Source: Kitasatospora sp. NBC_00315 (GTDB lineage Bacteria; Actinomycetota; Actinomycetes; Streptomycetales; Streptomycetaceae). From it: a stretch of 64,000 nucleotides of DNA. The notes under the pieces were generated by a model. The model saw nothing but the letters and a program-made list of their open reading frames with translations. It did no database searches and was not told the DNA's origin. A program made the translations under genes and the position numbers. Positions 19,724-27,543 of this stretch are shown in pieces (positions within the stretch are counted from its first letter, which is position 1; every line of letters starts with the position of its first letter). The DNA lies in NCBI RefSeq assembly GCF_041435095.1, contig NZ_CP108025.1:6448001-6512000 (forward strand). Direction: 5' to 3'.

Positions 19724-19749
19724 GGTGACGGCTCCCGGTGACGGCTCCC
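19724..19749. repeat. Two 13-bp direct repeats in divergent spacer
   Basis: GGTGACGGCTCCC occurs at 19724-19736 and again directly at 19737-19749. It lies in the spacer (19574-19887) between the divergent LCP and YhgE-like genes, followed by GC-rich dyad sequence. I see no clear promoter in this spacer. Confidence 0.6.
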
Positions 19750-19887
19750 GGCGCCGGCGCCCGCCGTGGCGCCGGGCGCCGCGAACGGGGGAAGCCCCCG
19801 GGCGTGCGGGGCGAGGCGCACCCACGGGACGGGGCCGGCCGGTTACGTTCGGGCGGGGGCCGACCGACCGATACTCCCGGGAGAGTG

Positions 19888-21183
19888 ATGACCTCGAACC
19901 AGCCTGCGGGTGGTGTGCGGGCCCGGCAGGTGCTGCGCAACCCCAAGGTCTGGGCCTTTCCGACGGTCATCGTCGGAGTCCTGGCCCTGCTGCTGTCGCT
20001 GCTCTACATGGGCGGCATCATCAACCCGCGCACGGATCTGCACCGGCTGCCGATCGGGCTGGTCAACTCCGACCAGGGGGCCACCGTGGCCGGGCAGTCG
20101 CAGAACCTCGGCGCGCAGATCACGGCCGGTATCCTCGCCGCGCCGGACCCGCAGGGGCAGGTCTCCTGGCGGTTGCTCGACCGTGCGACGGCCGACGAGC
20201 AGCTCGGCTCGGCCAAGCTCGCCGGCGCGCTGGAGGTCCCGGCGGGCTTCACCGCCGCCGTCGCCGCACTGGGCGCCCCGGCCCAACAGGCGCCCGCCAG
20301 ACCGACGATGACCGTGCTCACCAATCCCGGGGTGGGCAGCCTGGCCTCCTCGCTGGCCTCCTCGATCTCCCAGGCGGCGGCCCAGCAGGCCTCGGTGGGG
20401 CTCGGCATGTCGCTGACCTCGCAGGCCCGGGCCACGCCCCCGGTCGACGGCGCGACCATCGCGGCGCAGCTCCAGCTGGCCGACCCGATCACGGTGGTGG
20501 TCCAGGTGGGCCATCCCATCGGCCCGCACAGCGGCCTGGGGCTGACGGCGTTCTACTACACGCTGCTGCTGGTGCTCTGCGGGTTCCTCGGGGCGAACAT
20601 CATCAGCAACGGGGTCGACGTCGCGCTCGGCTACGCGGCCAGCGAGCTGGGGCCGCTGCGCACCCAGCGTCCACTGGTCCCGATCAGCCGGACCAGGACG
20701 CTCGCCGTCACCAGCGTGATGTCCGTCGTGCTCTCGCTGCTGACGTCCAGTCTGGTGATGCTCTCGACCGTGGTGATCCTGGGCATGGACGCCTCGCACC
20801 TCCCGTTGCTCTGGGTCTTCTCGGTCTGCGCCAGCGCGGCGGTGGGGCTCGGGGTGCAGGCGCTGGTCGCCGCGTTCGGCGGTATCGGGCAGCTGGTCAG
20901 CATGTTCATCTTCATCGCCCTGTCGCTGCCCTCCTCCGGGGCGACCATCCCGTTGCAGGCGCTGCCGACCTTCTACCGGGGGCTGGCGGTGTTCGAGCCG
21001 ATGCGCCAGCTCAGCGACGGGGTGCGGTCGATCCTGTACTTCGAGGCGCAGGCGGACGCGGGGCTGACCCGGGCCTGGATCATGATCGCGATCGGGACGG
21101 TCGGGGCGCTGGTCTTCGGCTTCGCGATGACCTCCTACTACGACCGCAAGGGCCTGCACCGGGTCCACCCCGAGGCGAGCTGA
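19888..21183 (+). CDS. YhgE/Pip or DUF3533-type membrane protein
   Basis: A 431-residue membrane protein. It has one helix near the N-terminus (VWAFPTVIVGVLALLLSLLYMGG), then an extracellular domain of about 180 residues beginning with the family-typical LPIGLVNSDQGA. A cluster of about five helices in the C-terminal half (LTAFYYTLLLVLCGFLGANI to GALVFGFAMTSYY) follows. This layout is that of ABC-2-like YhgE/Pip and DUF3533 proteins, linked to export or phage-receptor roles in other bacteria. No ATPase partner is adjacent. ATG 19888 follows GGGAGAG; earlier in-frame codons lack coding character. Confidence 0.82.
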   Translation: MTSNQPAGGVRARQVLRNPKVWAFPTVIVGVLALLLSLLYMGGIINPRTDLHRLPIGLVNSDQGATVAGQSQNLGAQITAGILAAPDPQGQVSWRLLDRATADEQLGSAKLAGALEVPAGFTAAVAALGAPAQQAPARPTMTVLTNPGVGSLASSLASSISQAAAQQASVGLGMSLTSQARATPPVDGATIAAQLQLADPITVVVQVGHPIGPHSGLGLTAFYYTLLLVLCGFLGANIISNGVDVALGYAASELGPLRTQRPLVPISRTRTLAVTSVMSVVLSLLTSSLVMLSTVVILGMDASHLPLLWVFSVCASAAVGLGVQALVAAFGGIGQLVSMFIFIALSLPSSGATIPLQALPTFYRGLAVFEPMRQLSDGVRSILYFEAQADAGLTRAWIMIAIGTVGALVFGFAMTSYYDRKGLHRVHPEAS

Positions 21184-21210
21184 CCGGCCGATTATGTCTC
21201 GCCGGGACTC

Positions 21211-21227
21211 ATGTCCCACTGGGACAT
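21211..21227 (+). promoter_or_regulatory. 17-bp palindromic operator before tetR
   Basis: ATGTCCCACTGGGACAT is a perfect palindrome around one central base. A degenerate second copy lies just upstream at 21194-21212 (ATGTCTC, GGGACTCAT halves). It stands 14-23 bp before the probable GTG starts of the TetR gene, the expected place for an autoregulatory site. Confidence 0.7.
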
Positions 21228-21249
21228 TATCGGGTGTACGGTGGGCGGC

Positions 21250-21936
21250 GTGAGCATCGAGAGAGCCGAGGAAGCCCCCGAGGGGCGGCGCGACCGCAAG
21301 GCGCGCCGCACCCGGGAGTCGCTGGCCGCCGCCGCCCTGCAGCTGGTGCTGGAGCGGGGCCCGGCCGCGGTCTCCGTCGAGGACGTCACCGATCTGGCCG
21401 ACGTCTCCCGGCGCACCTTCAGCCGGTACTTCCCCTCCCGGGAGGACGCCGTACTGGACTGCCTGCGGGCCGACTTCGCCCGGATCAACGCGGCTCTCGC
21501 CGCCCGCCCCGCCGCCGAGAGCCCGCTGACCGCGTACCGCGCGGCCCTGCGGGTCTGGCTGCGGGACGAGCAGGATCCGGCCTGGCACCGGCGCCCTGGC
21601 GTGCGGGAGCTGTTCGGCCTGATCGCCGAGGAGCCCTCGCTGACCGCCGCCTACCGGCGGATCTGCGTCGACGAGGAGGAGGCGTCCATCCGGATCGCCG
21701 CCGCGCGCCTGGGCCTGGACGCCGAGTACGACCTGCGGCCGGCCGTGGCGGTCGGCCTCGGCGTCGCGGCGCTCCAGGCGGCGGCCCGCGCCTGGGTGCG
21801 GCATCCCGTCGGCGCCTCGTCGGGTGAGACCCCCGATCTGCCCGACCTGCTGGAGCGGGCCTTCGACCTGCTCGCCGCCGAGCCGCCCCCCGACGGCCCG
21901 TCCGCTCGACCGCACCCCTCGGGCGCCCACCCCTAG
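21250..21936 (+). CDS. TetR-family transcriptional regulator
   Basis: A 228-residue TetR regulator. The HTH lies at about residues 14-60 (RKARRTRESLAAAALQLVLERGP, then VEDVTDLADVSRRTFSRYFPSREDAVLDC). The C-terminal ligand domain is helical. The start is GTG 21250 or GTG 21241; the upstream ATG at 21211 is part of the palindrome and is rejected as start. It follows the YhgE-like gene by 66 bp and precedes an SDR gene by about 60 bp, so the palindrome could control the tetR-SDR pair. Its 3' end, including the TAG stop, is repeated in tandem. Confidence 0.88.
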   Translation: MSIERAEEAPEGRRDRKARRTRESLAAAALQLVLERGPAAVSVEDVTDLADVSRRTFSRYFPSREDAVLDCLRADFARINAALAARPAAESPLTAYRAALRVWLRDEQDPAWHRRPGVRELFGLIAEEPSLTAAYRRICVDEEEASIRIAAARLGLDAEYDLRPAVAVGLGVAALQAAARAWVRHPVGASSGETPDLPDLLERAFDLLAAEPPPDGPSARPHPSGAHP

Positions 21937-21980
21937 AGCTCGGGCGCCCACCCCTAGAGCTCGGGCGCCCACCCGTGGAG
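21918..21980. repeat. Three 21-bp tandem repeats spanning the tetR stop
   Basis: Copies at 21918-21938, 21939-21959 and 21960-21980. Copies 1 and 2 are identical and each carries an in-frame TAG. Copy 3 has two changes (TAG became TGG) and supplies the GGAG ribosome site of the following SDR gene. Confidence 0.93.
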
Positions 21981-21994
21981 AAGGAAGTACCACC

Positions 21995-22762
21995 ATGACC
22001 GACAACGACTACGCCCGGGAGTTCACCGGCAGGACCGCCCTGATCACCGGCGGGGCCTCCGGCATCGGCCTCGCCGTGGCGCGGCGGCTGGCGGCGGGCG
22101 GCGCCGCGGTCGCGGTCGCCGACTTCGACCTGGAGGGCGCCCGCAAGGCCGTCGCCGAACTGGAGGCCGCCGGCGCCCGGGCGCTCGCCGTCGAGGTCGA
22201 CGTCACCGACCCCGAGTCGGTGCGCGCCGCCGTCCAGGCCACCGTGGAGGGCCTCGGCGCCCTGCACCTGGCCGTCAACAACGCCGGCATCGGCGGTGAC
22301 TCCGCGCCCACCGGCGCGTACGAGCCGCGGGCCTGGCGCCGGGTGCTGGCCACCAACCTCGACGGCGTCTTCTACTCGCTGCGGTACGAGATCCCGGCCA
22401 TCCTCGCCGCCGGCGGCGGCGCGGTGGTCAACATGGCCTCGATCCTCGGCACCAACGGCTTCGCCGGATCGCCCGCCTACGCGGCCGCCAAGCACGGCGT
22501 GGTCGGCCTGACCAAGACCGCCGCACTGGAGTACGCGGCCCAGGGCATCCGGATCAACGCCGTCGGACCGGGCTTCATCGACACCCCGCTGCTGCGCGAC
22601 GCCGACGCGGCCGCCCGTGAGGCGCTGATCGCCCTGCACCCGGCCGGCCGGCTCGGCCGGGCCGAGGAGGTCGCCGAGCTGACCGCCTTCCTGCTGTCCG
22701 ACCGGGCCTCCTTCGTCCACGGCAGCTACCACCTGGTCGACGGCGCCTACGCGGCCCGCTGA
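21995..22762 (+). CDS. Short-chain dehydrogenase/reductase
   Basis: A 255-residue classical SDR. It has the NAD(P)-binding TGGASGIG motif (about 19-26), NNAG near 94, the catalytic Ser in VNMASILG, and the Tyr/Lys pair in SPAYAAAKHG. An acidic residue after beta-2 (VADFDLEGA) suggests NAD preference. The substrate is unknown. GGAGAAGGAAG precedes ATG 21995, and this ribosome site derives from the third copy of the tetR-end repeat. It is probably co-transcribed with tetR and ends at a strong hairpin shared with the convergent methyltransferase gene. Confidence 0.92.
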   Translation: MTDNDYAREFTGRTALITGGASGIGLAVARRLAAGGAAVAVADFDLEGARKAVAELEAAGARALAVEVDVTDPESVRAAVQATVEGLGALHLAVNNAGIGGDSAPTGAYEPRAWRRVLATNLDGVFYSLRYEIPAILAAGGGAVVNMASILGTNGFAGSPAYAAAKHGVVGLTKTAALEYAAQGIRINAVGPGFIDTPLLRDADAAAREALIALHPAGRLGRAEEVAELTAFLLSDRASFVHGSYHLVDGAYAAR

Positions 22763-22822
22763 CCGGCCGCCACCCGCGGGGACGTCCCGGTGGAGACGCA
22801 CCCGTCGGCCGAGGCCCGCTGC

Positions 22823-22860
22823 GAGGCCCGCCGGCCGGCTCAGGCCGGCCGGCGGGCCTC
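22823..22860. terminator. 16-bp bidirectional terminator
   Basis: Arms 22823-22838 and 22845-22860 are perfect complements with a 6-nt loop. It separates the convergent SDR and methyltransferase genes and overlaps the methyltransferase stop codon. Confidence 0.8.
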
Positions 22861-23601
22861 GATCAGGTAGCGGGTGGTGCGGGCGCGGAACGGGCCGTCC
22901 CGCTCGATCCGCTCGTGCAGCTCCCGCAGGCGGTCGCGGTACCGCTCCACGGTGAAGCCGGGGACCATCCAGATCACCTTGCGGAGGAAGTAGACCACCG
23001 CGCCGACGTCCAGGAACTCCGTCCGCAGCCGCTCGAAGCGCAGGTCGACCACCTCCAGGCCGGCCGCCGCCGCGTCCCGGCGCGCGTCGTCGGGGTGGCG
23101 GCCGCGGCGGACCTCCTCGGGCTGCGGGCCGAGGAAGTACTCGACGAGCTCGAAGACGCTGGAGGGGCCGACGTGCTGGGAGAGGTAGCTGCCGCCGGGG
23201 CGGAGCACCCGGGCGATCTCCTCCCACCAGACGGTCACCGGGTGGCGGCTGGTCACCAGGTCGAAGGAGGCGTCGGCGAACGGCAGCGGCGGCTCGTCCG
23301 GGTCGGCGACGACCACCGCGCCGAGCGGGTGCAGCAGGGCGGTCGCCTTCGCGACGTTGGGCGGCCAGGACTCGGTGGCCGCCATCAGCCGGGGGAGCGG
23401 CCCGGCCCCGGCGAGCACCTCGCCGCCGCCGGTCTGGATGTCCAGCGCGGCGTCCACCCGGCCGAGCCGCTCGCCGACGGTCCGCTGATAGCCCCAGGAG
23501 GGGCGCTGTTCGGTGGCGCGGCCGTCCAGCCAGGAGAAGTCCCAGCCGTCCACGGAGACGGCCTCGGCCTCGGCCACCAGATCCTCGAACGTACGTGACA
23601 T
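22840..23601 (-). CDS. SAM-dependent methyltransferase (class I)
   Basis: A 253-residue class I methyltransferase-like protein. The SAM-binding glycine motif is the unusual ALDIQTGGGEVLAG, followed by a motif-II acidic segment (VVVADPDEPPLPFADASFDLVTSRHPV) and a motif IV/post region EIARVLRPGGSYLSQHVG. The substrate is unknown. The ATG at 23601 has only a weak ribosome site. The frame runs open into the upstream sigma-factor gene, but that is a shadow of its coding sequence. It lies 41 bp downstream of the sigma-factor stop on the same strand, so it may be co-transcribed with it. Confidence 0.8.
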   Translation of the reverse strand: MSRTFEDLVAEAEAVSVDGWDFSWLDGRATEQRPSWGYQRTVGERLGRVDAALDIQTGGGEVLAGAGPLPRLMAATESWPPNVAKATALLHPLGAVVVADPDEPPLPFADASFDLVTSRHPVTVWWEEIARVLRPGGSYLSQHVGPSSVFELVEYFLGPQPEEVRRGRHPDDARRDAAAAGLEVVDLRFERLRTEFLDVGAVVYFLRKVIWMVPGFTVERYRDRLRELHERIERDGPFRARTTRYLIEARRPA

Positions 23602-23642
23602 ACCCGCATCATCGCGGTGGGAGGAGCGGTGGGCCAACCGGA

Positions 23643-24890
23643 TTACCGGTCCGGCGGTCCATTGTTCAGCAGGGCGGCGCGCAGCGTGAGGTGGTGGCGC
23701 TCCGGAAGGCTCGCGGTCCTGGCGGCCGCGGCGCGCAGGTTCTCCACCGCCCCCGGCCGGTCGCCCGCCAGCTCCAGCAGATGGGCGCGGACCACGTACA
23801 CCCGGTGATGGCCGACCAGCCGCCCGTCCGCCTCCAGCGCCGCCAGGACGGCGAAGCCCGCGGCCGGTCCGTGCACCATCGAGGCGGCGACCGCGCGGTT
23901 GAGAGTGACGACCGGGCTGGCCGCGACCCGCTCCAGCACCTCGTACAGCGCGAGGATCTGCGGCCAGTCGGTCTCCCCGGCGCTGGGGGCCTCGTCGTGG
24001 AGGGCCGCGATCGCCGCCTGGAGCTGGTAGGGGCCGACCGGGCCCCGGGGCAGCGCGGCGGTGACCAGCGCGACGCCCTCGGCGACGGCGGCGGCGTCCC
24101 AGCGGCTCCGGTCCTGCTCGGCGAGCGGGATCAGCTCTCCGTGCGGGCCGCTCCGGGCCGCGCTGCGGGCGTGGTTCAGCAGCATCAGCGCGAGCAGCCC
24201 GGCGACCTCGCTGTCGTGGGGGAGCAGCGCGCGCACCGCCCGGGTGAGCCGGATCGCCTCGCCGGAGAGCTCGACCCGCTGGAGTTCGGGGCCGGCGGCG
24301 GCGCTGTACCCCTCGTTGAAGATCAGGTAGAGCACGTGCAGCACCGCGTCCAGCCGGTCCGCCCACTCCGCGGGCAGCGGCATCCGCAGCGGTACGCCGG
24401 AGGTCTTGATCCGCTGTTTCGCCCGGCTGATGCGCTGCCCCATGGTGGCCTCGGGCACCAGGAAGGCCCGGGCGATCTCGGCCGTGCTCAGACCGCCGAC
24501 CGAGCGCAGGGTGAGGGCGACCGCGGCGGCGGGCGGCAGCGCGGGGTGGCAGCAGAGGAAGAGCAGCGTCAGCGTGTCGTCCTGCCCGGCCGGATCCGCC
24601 TCGTCGGCCGCCGGCGCGGTCCACCGGTCGACCGGGAGTTCACGGGCCGAGCGGTCCTCGCGCCGACGGCGGGCCTGCTCGGCGCGGACCTGCTCGATCA
24701 TCCGCCGGGAGGCGACCTGGATCAGCCAGCCGCGCGGATTGTCGGGCACGCCCTCCCGCGGCCACTGGACGGCGGCGGCCAGGAGCGCCTCCTGGACGGC
24801 GTCCTCGGCGGCGTCGAAGTCGCCGAAGCGACGGGTGAGCACGCCGACGACCTGCGGCGCCAGCGTGCGCAGCAGGTCGTCGGCGGGCAT
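23643..24890 (-). CDS. ECF42-type RNA polymerase sigma factor
   Basis: A 415-residue ECF sigma factor with a long C-terminal extension, the ECF42 layout. Sigma-2 is at about residues 5-75 (FGDFDAAEDAVQEALLAAAVQWP, NPRGWLIQVASRRMIEQVR). Sigma-4 is at about 105-165 (LTLRSVGGLSTAEIARAFLVPEATMGQRISRAKQRI). The remainder is the TPR-like helical extension found only in this group (LFNEGY-like LIFNEGYSAAAG, ALVTLNRAVAASMVHGP). It has no anti-sigma partner; the preceding gene encodes the DGPF protein that typifies this group, 20 bp away. Confidence 0.92.
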   Translation of the reverse strand: MPADDLLRTLAPQVVGVLTRRFGDFDAAEDAVQEALLAAAVQWPREGVPDNPRGWLIQVASRRMIEQVRAEQARRRREDRSARELPVDRWTAPAADEADPAGQDDTLTLLFLCCHPALPPAAAVALTLRSVGGLSTAEIARAFLVPEATMGQRISRAKQRIKTSGVPLRMPLPAEWADRLDAVLHVLYLIFNEGYSAAAGPELQRVELSGEAIRLTRAVRALLPHDSEVAGLLALMLLNHARSAARSGPHGELIPLAEQDRSRWDAAAVAEGVALVTAALPRGPVGPYQLQAAIAALHDEAPSAGETDWPQILALYEVLERVAASPVVTLNRAVAASMVHGPAAGFAVLAALEADGRLVGHHRVYVVRAHLLELAGDRPGAVENLRAAAARTASLPERHHLTLRAALLNNGPPDR

Positions 24891-24910
24891 ATCCGCACCG
24901 GACAGCGGGC

Positions 24911-25312
24911 TCAGAGCTCCGTCGGCGGACCGGACATGACCTCGCGCACCTCGATCGGCATGTTCAGCGGCTCGCCCTTCGGACCGGGCGCGGCGGACAC
25001 GTACGCGGCGATCTCCACGGCCCGCTCGGGGCCGTCGCAGTCGACGATCCACCAGCCGGCCAGGAACTCCTTGGTCTCCGCGAACGGGCCCTCGGTGACC
25101 AGCGGCGCGCCGCCCGCGTGCGAGCGGACGATCTTCGCGGTGGCGGGCATCGCCAGCCCCTGCGCGTCGACCAGCTCTCCGGCCTCGGTGAGCTTGGCGT
25201 TGGTCTCCCCCATGAACCCGATGTGCGCCTGGATCTCCTGCGGCGTCCACTCGGTGATCGGCGTGAAGTCGGTGGTCGCCTCGCTGAACTGCATCAGCAG
25301 CATGTACTTCAT
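24911..25312 (-). CDS. DGPF/YCII-related protein linked to ECF42
   Basis: A 133-residue YCII-like ferredoxin-fold protein starting MKYMLLMQFSE. It has the signature loop TEGPFAETKEFLAGWW, where the DGPF motif reads EGPF. DGPF proteins are the conserved neighbours and targets of ECF42 sigma factors, with unknown biochemical role. The sigma gene follows 20 bp later on the same strand, so the two form an operon. A TGTCGA element upstream matches the -35 reported for ECF42 promoters, suggesting autoregulation. Confidence 0.9.
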   Translation of the reverse strand: MKYMLLMQFSEATTDFTPITEWTPQEIQAHIGFMGETNAKLTEAGELVDAQGLAMPATAKIVRSHAGGAPLVTEGPFAETKEFLAGWWIVDCDGPERAVEIAAYVSAAPGPKGEPLNMPIEVREVMSGPPTEL

Positions 25313-25385
25313 GGCCCTGCTCCTCGCACTCCCGGGCCCCCCGATCGGGGGCTTTCACGTACAGGTAGAAGCTGGTGCCGCGATC

Positions 25386-25391
25386 TCGACA
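25386..25391 (-). promoter_or_regulatory. TGTCGA, candidate ECF42 -35 element
   Basis: TGTCGA on the minus strand lies about 75 nt upstream of the DGPF start. ECF42 promoters in Streptomyces are reported to carry TGTCGA at -35 and a short C-G-(A/T)-C element at -10. The bases 17 positions downstream here read CTACC, a partial match only. Confidence 0.5.
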
Positions 25392-25456
25392 CCGCCGCCG
25401 CGATTCCGCGAAGAAAATCTAGCGGGCCGCCGGGACGGCCCGGCGCAGGCGCACCG

Positions 25457-25873
25457 TCAGGCCGGCGGGAGGGCGTCCAGGTAGACCCAGGCACCGTCGT
25501 GGCGGACGAAGCGGCTGTGCTCGCGCAGCGCGTCCGGGGTGCCCCGGTCGCTGTAGTGGGCGGTGAAGTCGACGGTGCCCTCCTGGTGGAAGGGCCCGCC
25601 CTCGGTGGTGGAGTGGATCTCCAGGCGGAGCCAGTGCACGCCGGGGTCGAAGTCGACCTCCGCCGGCCGGGTGTCCGGGTGCCAGCTGCGCAGCAGGTAC
25701 GCCTCGTCCCCGACGGCGAACGCGCTGAAGCGCGAGCGCATCAGCCGCTCGGCGGTGGGGGCGGCCGACTCGCCGCGGTGCAGCCCGGCGCAGCAGTCGC
25801 CGTACGGGGCGGGCAGCCCGCAGGGGCAGGGGGTGGCGGCGGTGGCGGCGGGCTGCCGGTTTCGTCGGGACAT
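25457..25873 (-). CDS. YchJ-family SEC-C/NTF2-like protein
   Basis: A 138-residue YchJ-like protein. The N-terminal SEC-C-type zinc-binding motif is PCPCGLPAPYGDCCAGLH, followed by the family block AERLMRSRFSAFAVGDEAYLLRSWHP and an NTF2-like domain (VDFTAHYSDRG, EHSRFVRHDGAWVYLDALPP). Family function is unknown. It lies 46 bp downstream of the oxygenase gene but a strong hairpin stands between them, so separate transcription is likely. Confidence 0.9.
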   Translation of the reverse strand: MSRRNRQPAATAATPCPCGLPAPYGDCCAGLHRGESAAPTAERLMRSRFSAFAVGDEAYLLRSWHPDTRPAEVDFDPGVHWLRLEIHSTTEGGPFHQEGTVDFTAHYSDRGTPDALREHSRFVRHDGAWVYLDALPPA

Positions 25874-25885
25874 GACGCCATTGTG

Positions 25886-25917
25886 CCCGCTGCCGGGGGC
25901 GGGCCCCCGGCAGCGGG
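25886..25917 (-). terminator. 14-bp hairpin terminator after oxygenase
   Basis: Arms 25886-25899 and 25904-25917 are perfect complements with a 4-nt loop, ending one base before the complement of the oxygenase stop. Confidence 0.75.
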
Positions 25918-25918
25918 G

Positions 25919-26989
25919 TCAGCGCGAGCCGGCGTCCAGCAGGCCGGCGTGGTGCCGGCGGGTCACCTCGGGATGGGCGCGAAGATACCCTTTCAGCTCA
26001 TTTCGCCCGAAATCGGCAAAGAGCGGATTGCCCGGATCCTGGGTGGCGCCGGGCGCGTGGTGGGCCAGCGGGAACTCCAGCGGCTCGATGTGCGCGTCCA
26101 GCCGCGGGTTGTAGAAGAACGGCACCGAGAAGCGCTCCCGGGCGCCGGGCGGGCTGACCACGCGGTGGCTGGTGGCCTTGAGGTAGCCGTCGGTGGCGAC
26201 CTCCAGCAGCTCGCCGAGGTTGACCACGAAGGCACCCTCCATCGGCGGCACCTCCAGGAACGAGCCGTCCGCGCGTGCCACCTGGAGGCCGCCGACGCCG
26301 TCCTGGAGGAGCAGGGTGATGAAGCCGTAGTCCTTGTGCGCGCCGACGCCCTGGCCGGCGCCGTCCTGAGCGGTGCCGGGGTAGCGGACCAGCTTCAGCC
26401 GCAGATGGGGGTGGCCGGCGAAGGCGCGGTCGTAGAAGTCGGGCGGCGCGCCGATCGAGGCCAGCAGCTCGTGCAGCAGCCGCTCGGCGACGGCGCCGAG
26501 CCGGTCGATCCAGTGCAGGGCGGCGGTCCGCAGCTCGGGCAGCGCCCGCGGCCACTGGTTGGGGCCCTCCAGCCACCAGTAGGGCGGCTCACCGGGAGCG
26601 GGGACGTGCGGCGGCAGCTCGGCGCCGATGTCGAGCTGGTCGCGCCAGTCCTGGCTGCCGCCGGTGCGCTCGTCCCCGGTGCGGGTGTAGCCGCGGAAGT
26701 GCGGTGAGTTCAGGTTGCTCACGGACAGCCGGTCGGCCTCCGGAAGGGCGAAGAACGCGTGCGTCGCGGCGGTCAGCGCGGCCGTCTCCGCCGGGGTGAC
26801 GCCGTGGCCGACGAGCTGGAAGAAGCCGACCCCGGTGGCGGCGGCCCGCAGGTCGTCGTGCAGCCGGGCGCGCTCCCGCGCGCTGCCGGCGGCGAGCGAG
26901 AGGTCGATCACCGGCAGCGCGGCGGCGGGCGGGCCGTCGGGGGTGGTGCCGGGGGAGGGAGTGGGAGCCTGCTGCGTCATGGGTGACAT
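25919..26989 (-). CDS. 2-oxoglutarate/Fe(II) oxygenase, isopenicillin-N-synthase family
   Basis: A 356-residue non-haem iron oxygenase. The N-terminal DIOX_N part holds LPVIDLSLAAGSARERARL and GFFQLVGHGV. The catalytic jelly roll carries the iron triad HKD (His and Asp in GVGAHKDYGFITLLLQD) and the distal His in KATSHRVVSP. RFSVPFFYNP supplies the Arg/Ser that bind 2-oxoglutarate. The substrate is unknown; no antibiotic genes are nearby. Two in-frame ATGs (26989, 26980) are possible starts. A short leader peptide gene lies 130 nt upstream on the same strand, suggesting attenuation control, perhaps linked to sulfur supply. Confidence 0.92.
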   Translation of the reverse strand: MSPMTQQAPTPSPGTTPDGPPAAALPVIDLSLAAGSARERARLHDDLRAAATGVGFFQLVGHGVTPAETAALTAATHAFFALPEADRLSVSNLNSPHFRGYTRTGDERTGGSQDWRDQLDIGAELPPHVPAPGEPPYWWLEGPNQWPRALPELRTAALHWIDRLGAVAERLLHELLASIGAPPDFYDRAFAGHPHLRLKLVRYPGTAQDGAGQGVGAHKDYGFITLLLQDGVGGLQVARADGSFLEVPPMEGAFVVNLGELLEVATDGYLKATSHRVVSPPGARERFSVPFFYNPRLDAHIEPLEFPLAHHAPGATQDPGNPLFADFGRNELKGYLRAHPEVTRRHHAGLLDAGSR

Positions 26990-27013
26990 CCGCTGGGTCT
27001 CGTCCCGGCCGGG

Positions 27014-27029
27014 CCCGGTGGTGACCGGG
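27014..27029 (-). promoter_or_regulatory. Small hairpin between leader peptide and oxygenase
   Basis: On the minus strand CCCGGT, a 4-nt loop, ACCGGG form a 6-bp hairpin just 25 nt before the oxygenase start. It could sequester or terminate in a leader-peptide attenuator. Proposed from position only. Confidence 0.3.
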
Positions 27030-27118
27030 GACGCCGAGGCCGCGCCGGGTGGGGCGGGTCCAGGGGGCCGGGAGGGGGAGGCGGGCCCGGTGGGGCCGCG
27101 CGAGGAGTGGGAGGAGGG

Positions 27119-27193
27119 TCAGCCGGAGCGTCGACAGGACATGCTCGTGACGCGGAGCAGGTCCACGTGGCGACGGCTGACGAGTATGAGCAC
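27119..27193 (-). CDS. 24-residue putative leader peptide
   Basis: A GTG-started frame of 24 codons containing SRRHVDLLRVTSMSCRRS. The R-R-H-V-D-L-L-R-V-x-S core followed by a Cys near the C-terminus matches the short actinobacterial putative leader peptides that I recall upstream of sulfur-metabolism and related genes. It lies 130 nt upstream of the 2OG oxygenase gene on the same strand and would be missed by length cut-offs. The upstream Shine-Dalgarno (GGCTGGA) is modest. The remainder of 27200-27543 holds nothing I recognise except the promoter region of the next gene. Confidence 0.65.
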   Translation of the reverse strand: MLILVSRRHVDLLRVTSMSCRRSG

Positions 27194-27543
27194 GTCATCC
27201 AGCCTAGATGACCGCCGGCGGTGGCGGGCGGGGCCCGCGCTGTGGGGTCCGCCACGTGGTGCGGCGCGGGCCGCAGCCGTCCCCGGGGCGTGGTGCGAGC
27301 CGTACCGGACCCTGCGCTGAACCCGGGCGCGGAACCCCTGCGCGGCGCCCGGCGCGGGCCCGCCCGGCGCGGGGCGCCGCCGGCCGGCCCGGGGACCCGG
27401 CCCGGCGGGGACCGGACGGTGCGTCAGGGGAGCGCACCGGAGGATCGGGCGACAGTGGGCAACCTGGGAGTAGGCGCGGCACCCGGATCGGCCGGAGGAT
27501 GGACCGTCCCCTGTTCCGGCCGAACCCCGCGGAGAGTCACGCC

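Noticed and set aside
22840..24624. Apparent 594-residue fusion ending in the methyltransferase
   Set aside because: The N-terminal half is an out-of-frame reading of the sigma-factor gene; the methyltransferase has its own ATG at 23601.
25919..26989. Isopenicillin N synthase and a beta-lactam cluster
   Set aside because: The fold is the same family, but no peptide synthetase, cyclase or transporter genes of such a cluster are nearby.
26977..27255. A 92-residue minus-strand frame over the leader peptide region
   Set aside because: It reads MTCSYSS... in another frame, is Pro-rich and motif-free; the 24-codon frame with the RRHVDLLR core fits a known peptide type better.
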